Below, in pieces: positions 6,786 through 11,290 of a stretch of DNA of 11,290 nucleotides. Below the pieces are notes generated by a model. It saw only the letters and a list, made by a program, of their open reading frames with translations, made no database searches and was not told where the DNA came from. The position numbers and the translations under genes were made by a program. Numbering within the stretch: the stretch's first letter is position 1; every line of letters starts with the position of its first letter. Origin of the DNA: JAABSQ01 sp041642315 (GTDB lineage: Bacteria > Desulfobacterota > Desulfobacteria > Desulfobacterales > Desulfococcaceae); NCBI GenBank assembly GCA_041642315.1, contig JBEPWQ010000108.1:1-11290 (forward strand), written 5' to 3'.

Positions 6786-6945
6786 GAGATGTTGAGCTTT
6801 CTCCGACATTTTGCTAACAAGCGAAGCAGGTGTGCGGTCTGTGAAACAGGATAACCGAATCATCAAAAGAAAGGAAAAGGGAAATTCACCGAATGTGTAT
6901 ACAAGAAGGGGGCGGCTGGAACGAAAAAGAGGAGGGGGACTATCA

Positions 6946-6978
6946 ATGGAGGATGGGTGGAAAATCGATTTAAAATAG
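6946..6978 (+). CDS. Possible ten-codon reading frame overlapping the S4 gene start
   Basis: ATG at 6946 with GGAGGGGG (6931-6938) 7 nt upstream encodes MEDGWKIDLK and stops at TAG 6976-6978, inside the S4 gene in another frame. It has the better ribosome site of the two. It may be a regulatory leader or simply a fortuitous ATG. Confidence 0.22.
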   Translation: MEDGWKIDLK

Positions 6979-7166
6979 CGGGCGAATATATTGAAATGAA
7001 CAAATTGCTCAAAGCGTCGGGATTGTGCGATTCAGGCGGCATGGCCAAGGCGGTGATCGAGGAAGGTCTGGTTGAGGTGGACGGTTCGGTTGAAAAGCGG
7101 GTGCGACGCAAAATTCGACCGGGCCAGCAGGTCGCTTTTCAGTACCATGTCATCCATGTGGAATAG
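6957..7166 (+). CDS. S4-domain RNA-binding protein (YbcJ-like)
   Basis: This 69-aa protein is essentially one S4 RNA-binding domain. MNKLLKASGLCDSGGMAK (14-31), EEGLVEVDGSVEKRVRRKIRPGQ (35-57) and the closing beta segment match YbcJ-type free-standing S4 proteins, which are predicted to bind structured RNA, possibly rRNA. The start is GTG at 6957. A later ATG (6996) would remove the first strand (FKIAGEYIE), which the family conserves. GGAGG at 6948-6952 is only 4 nt from the GTG, and a stronger GGAGGGGG (6931-6938) sits too far off but is well placed for a separate short frame opening at 6946. It is the first gene of a two-gene operon, 12 nt before the HTH/zinc-ribbon gene. Confidence 0.8.
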   Translation: MENRFKIAGEYIEMNKLLKASGLCDSGGMAKAVIEEGLVEVDGSVEKRVRRKIRPGQQVAFQYHVIHVE

Positions 7167-7178
7167 AAAGGAGCCACC

Positions 7179-7460
7179 ATGCCCACCATTCGTCAACAAA
7201 TTATCGACCTGCTCTTCGAACAAACTTATGACGTCCGGGGATTGTCTCAGACGCTGCGAATCAGTGAAAAGGAGGTTGCTTCACATCTGCCCCACGTCAA
7301 CAAGTCGGTGGCCTCTCAAAAACGGAAGCTCCAGGTGATTCCGGCGACATGCGCCGAATGCGGTTTTACCTTCAAGGATCGGAAACGGCTGACGAAACCG
7401 AGCCGGTGCCCGAAATGTAAAAGCCAACGGATTCAGTCGCCTCGGTATCGGGTGGTCTGA
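7179..7460 (+). CDS. Predicted transcriptional regulator: HTH domain fused to a zinc ribbon
   Basis: This 93-aa protein has an N-terminal winged-helix/HTH domain (about 3-48, with GLSQTLRISEKEVASHLPHVNKS cut across helices two and three) and a C-terminal rubredoxin-like zinc ribbon with Cys58/Cys61 and Cys77/Cys80. This architecture matches the conserved but little-studied COG3357-type predicted regulators, best known in archaea and some anaerobic bacteria. The ribbon may bind metal structurally or sense it. The start is secure: AAAGGAG (7167-7173) lies 5 nt before the ATG. It is coupled to the S4 gene, suggesting a shared role in RNA or translation control, but no target is known. Confidence 0.72.
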   Translation: MPTIRQQIIDLLFEQTYDVRGLSQTLRISEKEVASHLPHVNKSVASQKRKLQVIPATCAECGFTFKDRKRLTKPSRCPKCKSQRIQSPRYRVV

Positions 7461-7537
7461 ACCGAGTCGAATTCTGGCTGAAAAGAGGAGATGGTATCGG
7501 GTAAAAAAAATCCTTCCCGATGAGAGTACAGAAAAGC

Positions 7538-7606
7538 TGATGGCGCTGTAAAAGGCGGTATTCATTCATGCGAGCAATGGATTGCCGGCCTTTTACAGCG
7601 CCATCA
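7538..7606. repeat. Perfect 19-bp inverted repeat (long hairpin) between converging operons
   Basis: TGATGGCGCTGTAAAAGGC (7538-7556) is repeated exactly in inverted form at 7588-7606, with a 31-nt loop. It lies between the plus-strand HTH/zinc-ribbon gene (ends 7460) and the minus-strand zinc-ribbon gene (ends 7624). On the minus strand AGCTTTTCTG follows the stem, so it could end that transcript. On the plus strand no T-run follows. Its length and perfection suggest a dispersed palindromic element rather than a simple terminator. Copy number elsewhere is not visible here. Confidence 0.8.
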
Positions 7607-7623
7607 AAGGCGGATCGGGGGTG

Positions 7624-7908
7624 TTATTCGCTTTTGGCGGGAGTGCTTGTGTCGGTTTTGGATTCGGTCTTTGCCGGTGTTTTTGTCTCACTGGAGGTCC
7701 CGGAAGTGGAAGTGGAATTCGAACCGCCGGACCCTTTCGTGGCATAACCGTCCGCATACCACCCGCCGCCTTTGAGAGAAAAGGAACAACGGGACATGAT
7801 CTTACCGGCTTCATGTCCGCATGCGGGGCAATGGATGGTTTCCGTCCCCATTTTGACAAGCTCCTCGGTCACCTTTCCGCAATTGCATTCAAATTCATAA
7901 TAGGGCAT
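7624..7908 (-). CDS. FmdB-family zinc-ribbon protein with low-complexity tail
   Basis: This 94-aa protein starts with MPYYEFECNCG and HCPACG, an FmdB/CxxC-CxxC regulatory-type zinc ribbon (Cys8, Cys10, Cys27, Cys30). The first knuckle is CxC rather than the usual CxxC. IMSRCSFSLKGGGWYADGY (38-56) is the conserved FmdB segment after the ribbon. Residues about 58-94 are a Gly/Ser/Thr/Lys-rich disordered tail with KTPAKTESKT-like repetition. The name comes from a proposed regulator of formamidase; the real function is unknown. The start is decided by GGAGGAAA (7913-7920). An upstream frame to 7971 lacks a ribosome site and conserved sequence. It is monocistronic, with a long leader and a strong predicted promoter. 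Confidence 0.8.
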   Translation of the reverse strand: MPYYEFECNCGKVTEELVKMGTETIHCPACGHEAGKIMSRCSFSLKGGGWYADGYATKGSGGSNSTSTSGTSSETKTPAKTESKTDTSTPAKSE

Positions 7909-7920
7909 GATCTTTCCTCC

Positions 7921-8086
7921 AATTCTTGAAATATAACAATCTGGGCTGCCTCCATCTAAGCACCGCCTCAATTAACAGGTTCGGCAGAGAAGTTCAAGTA
8001 GATTTTTCTTGGCTGCCGGGAACCGAGCAAAAAGGCAATCTCTTTTCTATCTTTCTGATATTAAAGTGTATAGGGCCTTTTCTTTT
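7921..8086 (-). ncRNA. Candidate structured leader or small RNA upstream of the FmdB-like gene
   Basis: If transcription starts near 8086, about 165 nt of RNA precede the ribosome site of the zinc-ribbon gene. GGTTC/GAACC (7978-7982 with 8020-8024), GGCAG/CTGCC (7983-7987 with 8013-8017) and CAAG/CTTG (7995-7998 with 8008-8011) form a nested stem with a 2-nt bulge. AGGCA and TGCCT segments could close an outer stem. The sequence GGCAGCC occurs twice on the transcript strand. I cannot assign it to a known riboswitch. A 6S-like small RNA is conceivable from the length but not shown. Confidence 0.3.
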
Positions 8087-8092
8087 GAGTGA

Positions 8093-8120
8093 AATATAGA
8101 TCCGAATTCCGGATTGTCAA
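8093..8120 (-). promoter_or_regulatory. Near-consensus sigma70 promoter facing the FmdB-like gene
   Basis: On the minus strand, perfect TTGACA (8115-8120), a 16-nt spacer and TATATT (8093-8098, five of six) form the best promoter in the window. The spacer itself is nearly palindromic (ATCCGGAATTCGGAT), which could be an operator between the two boxes. Transcription would start near 8086. Confidence 0.6.
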
Positions 8121-8247
8121 GATGGAAACGTTTTTGAAGAAGGTGGAAAGGAGCTTTTGATTGACCAATCCTTTCGACGATGTCGCCGAATATCGGAGTG
8201 TCCGTCTGCCGGCGTTTTCGATTGACACCGTGCCTCGGGAAGCGGAG

Positions 8248-10623
8248 CTATAGTCCTTCATGGGCCGTTCGTTGGATGATCTCCTCCTGAAGCTCGGGGG
8301 TGAGGTGCACAAAATAATCGCTGTAGCCCGCTACCCGCACAATCAGATTGCGGTAGTCGTCCGGGAATAGCTGGGCCTTGCGCAGGGTTTTGGCATCCAC
8401 CACATTGAACTGAATGTGGTGACCGTCCAGCCGAAAATAGGCTCGAATCAGTTGGGACAGTTTGGTTATCCCGGCATCATCTGCCAGCACCTGGGGCAGA
8501 AACTTTTGATTGAGCAAGGTGCCGCCGGTGCGGATATGGTCGATCTTGGATGCCGACTTAATAACCGCTGTGGGTCCCTTGCGATCGGCGCCCTGGACCG
8601 GTGAGATCCCCTCGGAGAGCGGCTTCCCTGTTCGTCGCCCGTCCGGAGTGGCCCCCATCATGGCGCCGAAATAGACATGCACCGTGGTGGGCAGCAGATT
8701 GATCCGGTGGACCCCGCCCCGGGTATTGGGCCGCCCGTTCACGGCGTCGTAGTATGAATCGAATACCGCCTGAAGCACCGCATCGGCATAGTCCTCGTCA
8801 TTGCCGTAACGGGGCGTGTGGTGGAGCAGATCATGCCTGAGGGTTTCATGGGCCTGGAAGTCATCTTCCAGAGCGAGGACCAATTCCGAAAGGGTGAGTA
8901 CCTGCCGATCAAAGACATGGTATTTTATTGCGGTCAGTGAATCGGTCACGGTGCCCAACCCCACTCCCTGGATATAGGATGTGTTATAGCGGGGGCCGCC
9001 GTCGGTGTAGTCTTTGCCTTTTTCGATGCAGTCGTCGATGAGCAGCGACAAAAAGGGGACCGGCAGGTGTTGTGAATGGAGCTGTTCGATGATGTTGTTC
9101 CCCTTGATCTTGATATCGACGAAATACCGAAGCTGGCGACGAAAGGCTTCCAAAAAGGTATCGAAGCCGTTGAATCGGTGGACCGGTCCGGTTTTGAGTC
9201 CGATCACTTTCCCGGTCATTGGATCGGTGCCGTTGTAGAGGGTCAATTCCAGAATTTTGGGGATGTTGAAATAGCCGGTCAAAAAATAGGCTTCCTTGCC
9301 GAAAGCGCCGCTTTCCACGCATCCGCTGGCGCCGCCGCACCGGGCGTCCTCGATTCGTTTGCCCTGGCGGACCAGCTCCTGAACGATGGCATCGGTGTTG
9401 AAGACGGAAGGCTGGCCGAAGCCGGTCCGAATGATCTTGAGGGCCCGCTTCACGAGCCGGTCCGGGTTTTTTTTGCTTACCTGGACCATGGAACTGGGCT
9501 GCAGCAGACGCATTTCTTCGATCACATCCAAGACCAGATAGGTGAGATCGTTGACCCCGTCGGCCCCGTCTTGCGTCAATCCCCCCAGGTTGATGAGGGC
9601 GAAGTCGGAATAAGTGTTGCTTTCTTTGGCGGTGACGCCGGTTTTGGGTGGGGACGGGTGGTTGTTGAACTTGATCCAGAATGCCTGAAGGAGTTCCCGG
9701 GCACTTTCTTCGGTCAAGGTTCCGGCTTCGCTCTCGCGCTTATAAAAGGGGTAGAGATGCTGATCCAGCCTGCCCGGATTGAAGGCGTCCCAGGGATTGA
9801 GTTCGGCGATGACCCCGACGTGAACGAACCAATAGTACTGGAGCGCCTCCCAGAAGGTAATGGGGGCATGGGCCGGCACCCGGCGGCAGATCTCCGCCAT
9901 CCGGCGCAGTTCCGATTGGCGATTTGTATCGGTTTCAGCTTCGGCCAGCCGGTCCAATTCCTCGGAATGGCGCAGGGCATAGGCGATGAGCCCGTCGGCG
10001 GCGATGTCCATGGCCTTGAGCTGCTGGCGCTTTTCCATGGCGGCGGGATCGCCGAAGTAATCGATTTCGGCCAGGGCCGAGCGGATATCCGTTTTGATGT
10101 CCAGAAAGCCCTTCTTATAGATTTTGTCCCCCAGCACCGTGTGGCCCGGCGTGCGCTGCTCCTGGAATTCGGTGAAGATGCCGGCTTCATAGGCGGCCGT
10201 CCATTCGGAGTCCATCTCTTTGAAGATCTTCTCACGAATCGTTTTGCCTTCCCAGAAGGGGATGACCGTCTTTTCATAAACCTCACGGGTGTCGTCGGTC
10301 ACCTCGAAGGAGACCTTTTCCCGGGAATGGATGATCTCCAGGTCCGCCAGGCTGTGGAGACAGATCTCCGGATAGGTGGGGGTGGCCTTGGGAGCGGGTC
10401 CCCGTTCTCCCACAATCAGTTCACCGTTCCCGATCCAGAGGGCTTTGTTTTCCATGATATGCTCGAAACAGAGTGCCCGCTGCACCGGGACCGCTTCTTT
10501 TTGCGCGATTCCGGATTCATAGAACCGGGTCACCAATAAGGCCCGTTCGGGAGAGAGGCTTTCGTGGGTATCAAGGCTTTCCTGCCTCAGCCTTTGAATG
10601 CGTGGGTTCATCTTTGTCTCCAT
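8248..10623 (-). CDS. hypD: Glycyl-radical enzyme: trans-4-hydroxy-L-proline dehydratase
   Basis: This 791-aa enzyme would dehydrate trans-4-hydroxy-L-proline to (S)-1-pyrroline-5-carboxylate, using a glycyl radical made by its activase under anaerobic conditions. Features: PFL-like domain; thiyl Cys435 and Glu437 in GASGCVESG; FGKEAYFLTGYFNIPK (441-456); C-terminal radical loop RVAGYSDYF with Gly766. As I recall, the clostridial HypD active site uses His160, Asp278, Ser334, Phe340, Cys434, Glu436, Tyr450, Thr645 and Gly765. This protein has His161, Asp279, Ser335, Phe341, Cys435, Glu437, Tyr451, Thr646 and Gly766, a constant offset of one. Length also matches (about 790). The ATG at 10623 follows GGGGGA (10631-10636); a TTG at 10665 would overlap the activase. 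It lies 4 nt after the activase stop. Confidence 0.87.
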   Translation of the reverse strand: METKMNPRIQRLRQESLDTHESLSPERALLVTRFYESGIAQKEAVPVQRALCFEHIMENKALWIGNGELIVGERGPAPKATPTYPEICLHSLADLEIIHSREKVSFEVTDDTREVYEKTVIPFWEGKTIREKIFKEMDSEWTAAYEAGIFTEFQEQRTPGHTVLGDKIYKKGFLDIKTDIRSALAEIDYFGDPAAMEKRQQLKAMDIAADGLIAYALRHSEELDRLAEAETDTNRQSELRRMAEICRRVPAHAPITFWEALQYYWFVHVGVIAELNPWDAFNPGRLDQHLYPFYKRESEAGTLTEESARELLQAFWIKFNNHPSPPKTGVTAKESNTYSDFALINLGGLTQDGADGVNDLTYLVLDVIEEMRLLQPSSMVQVSKKNPDRLVKRALKIIRTGFGQPSVFNTDAIVQELVRQGKRIEDARCGGASGCVESGAFGKEAYFLTGYFNIPKILELTLYNGTDPMTGKVIGLKTGPVHRFNGFDTFLEAFRRQLRYFVDIKIKGNNIIEQLHSQHLPVPFLSLLIDDCIEKGKDYTDGGPRYNTSYIQGVGLGTVTDSLTAIKYHVFDRQVLTLSELVLALEDDFQAHETLRHDLLHHTPRYGNDEDYADAVLQAVFDSYYDAVNGRPNTRGGVHRINLLPTTVHVYFGAMMGATPDGRRTGKPLSEGISPVQGADRKGPTAVIKSASKIDHIRTGGTLLNQKFLPQVLADDAGITKLSQLIRAYFRLDGHHIQFNVVDAKTLRKAQLFPDDYRNLIVRVAGYSDYFVHLTPELQEEIIQRTAHEGL

Positions 10624-10627
10624 TGAT

Positions 10628-11290
10628 TTATCCCCCGATCGTGACCTCAAGTCGATAGGATGCAAGCAGGGACGCGGCTTCTTTCACCCGCGCCTCGTTC
10701 GGTGGTCGCGTATCCAGCATGCGATTGCGGAGCTGGAGCGAAGTGTATTTTCCCGCGGCGATTTCATGGTAGGGCAGAACCGTGATACTTTGGACGGTTT
10801 CGAGGCCGGATACGTATCGCCCGATCGCCCGAATGTTGCGCTCGCTGTCGGTAAAGCCGGGGATCAGAGGGAAGCGGATGATGATCGGCTTGCCGATTTC
10901 CACCAGGGCTTCCAGGTTTTCAAGGATCAGTTCATTGGGAATTCCGGTGTAGCGCAGGTGGGCCATTCGGTCCATCAACTTCAGATCGAACAGGAATAGA
11001 TCGGCCAAAGGTCCGATTTCCGTGACCACGCGGTGGGGGGCGTATCCGGAGGTATCCACCGCCGTAGCGATTTCTCTTTCGGCGCAGGCGGTGAGCAGCG
11101 ATTTCAGAAAACGGGCCTGAGACAGGGGCTCTCCACCGGAAAAAGTCGCACCTCCGCCCGATTCTTCATAGAAAATGCGGTCTTTTTCGATTTCCGCGAC
11201 TACCTCGAAAGTGGTGGCGGCCCATCCGAAGGTTTCGGGTGGTTCAATGCCGCCGCCCGATGAATCCGTAGCCGGTTCGCACTGTTCAAT
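10628..11290 (-). CDS. hypE: Glycyl-radical enzyme activating enzyme (radical SAM), HypE-like, 5' part missing
   Basis: The reading frame is open to the right edge of the window, giving the last 220 residues. The start and the main CxxxCxxC cluster lie outside. Visible are EIEKDRIFYEESGGGATFSGGEPL, split here as EIEKDRIFYEES and GGGATFSGGEPL (the SAM-binding GGE motif, about 11129-11160), AVDTSGYAP, LFLFDLKLMD, RFPLIPGFTDS and LPYHEIAAGKY, all standard for PFL-activase relatives. It would cleave SAM to place the radical on Gly766 of the downstream dehydratase. Gene order, activase then enzyme with 4 nt between, implies co-transcription and coupling. The stretch between the last visible Cys and EIEKD is about nine residues longer than usual and Gly/Pro-rich. 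A shorter frame from GTG at 11059 would start after the SAM motif and is not credible as the gene start. Confidence 0.85.
   Translation of the reverse strand: MEQCEPATDSSGGGIEPPETFGWAATTFEVVAEIEKDRIFYEESGGGATFSGGEPLSQARFLKSLLTACAEREIATAVDTSGYAPHRVVTEIGPLADLFLFDLKLMDRMAHLRYTGIPNELILENLEALVEIGKPIIIRFPLIPGFTDSERNIRAIGRYVSGLETVQSITVLPYHEIAAGKYTSLQLRNRMLDTRPPNEARVKEAASLLASYRLEVTIGG

Larger units (their letters stand above)
7909..8247. other. 339-bp intergenic region with promoter, structured leader and short open frame
   Basis: There is no convincing gene here. From left to right it holds the FmdB ribosome site (7913-7920), a leader with a nested stem (7978-8024), a near-consensus minus-strand promoter (8093-8120), and a plus-strand frame of 43 sense codons interrupted by one TGA (8122-8253). 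I see no clear terminator after the glycyl-radical gene at 8248. Confidence 0.6.

Noticed and set aside
7441..7466. CTCGGT/ACCGAG dyad across the stop codon of the HTH/zinc-ribbon gene
   Set aside because: A 6-bp stem with a 14-nt loop and no T-tract; within chance expectation.
7496..7521. ATCGGG/CCCGAT hairpin as terminator of the S4/HTH operon
   Set aside because: Only a 6-bp stem with a 14-nt A-rich loop, and no T-run follows on either strand.
9076..10539. 487-codon plus-strand open frame opposite the glycyl-radical gene
   Set aside because: It is a shadow of a well-conserved minus-strand enzyme in high-GC DNA. Its product has no recognisable motif and the gene below keeps every active-site residue.
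8248..10623. Pyruvate formate-lyase, choline TMA-lyase, glycerol dehydratase or isethionate lyase identity for the glycyl-radical enzyme
   Set aside because: The GCVE motif with the full HypD-type residue set fits hydroxyproline dehydratase. Pyruvate formate-lyase would need a Cys-Cys pair at the active site.
1..11290. CRISPR array, tRNA/rRNA, insertion sequence or prophage
   Set aside because: No regularly spaced direct repeats, cloverleaf-like sequence, transposase or phage gene was seen. The gene set is ordinary chromosomal metabolism and regulation.

Overview
The window looks like chromosomal DNA from a mesophilic, GC-moderate Desulfobacterota (deltaproteobacterial) anaerobe, probably a sulfate reducer of the Desulfobacteraceae/Desulfosarcinaceae type. 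This placement is inference. It rests on a glycyl-radical enzyme with its activase, a CoA-disulfide/persulfide reductase-rhodanese fusion of the 'GGVACGP' type, an IHF-alpha, an FmdB-type zinc ribbon with a CxC knuckle, and dense small operons with strong Shine-Dalgarno sites. I see no phage, transposase, CRISPR, tRNA or rRNA. The region reads as ordinary chromosome with one notable catabolic locus at its right end.

Layout, left to right. (1) 1-1032: a D-amino-acid aminotransferase on the plus strand behind a TTGACA promoter that carries an inverted repeat. (2) 1017-2723, minus: an FAD/NAD(P)H persulfide or CoA-disulfide reductase with a C-terminal rhodanese domain. It converges on the aminotransferase and overlaps it by 16 nt. 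Its upstream gap holds a promoter, a leader hairpin and the probable terminator of the next operon. (3) 6717 down to 2976, minus: a compact six-gene run of carboxylesterase, NudC-type NADH pyrophosphatase, IHF-alpha, an unknown winged-helix/membrane protein, a transglutaminase-like protein and an Mth938-like protein. (4) 6957-7460, plus: a two-gene operon of an S4 RNA-binding protein and an HTH/zinc-ribbon protein, divergent from the esterase. (5) 7538-7606: a perfect 19-bp inverted repeat between converging operons. (6) 7624-7908, minus: an FmdB-like zinc ribbon, preceded by a long, probably structured leader and a near-consensus promoter. (7) 8248 to the right edge, minus: a glycyl-radical dehydratase and its SAM radical activase, which is cut by the window edge.

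The best-supported biology is the glycyl-radical pair. Every residue I recall as important in trans-4-hydroxy-L-proline dehydratase (HypD) is present at an offset of one. This predicts anaerobic dehydration of hydroxyproline to pyrroline-5-carboxylate. No pyrroline-5-carboxylate reductase is visible beside it in this window.

The regulatory signals are unusually readable. Three perfect TTGACA -35 boxes lie at 103, 2849 and 8115, each paired with a plausible -10. Two very short upstream reading frames overlap the starts of the esterase and S4 genes. I did not find a clearly new defence or mobile system. The least explained parts are the winged-helix/membrane protein within the IHF operon, the FmdB leader and the 19-bp palindrome.
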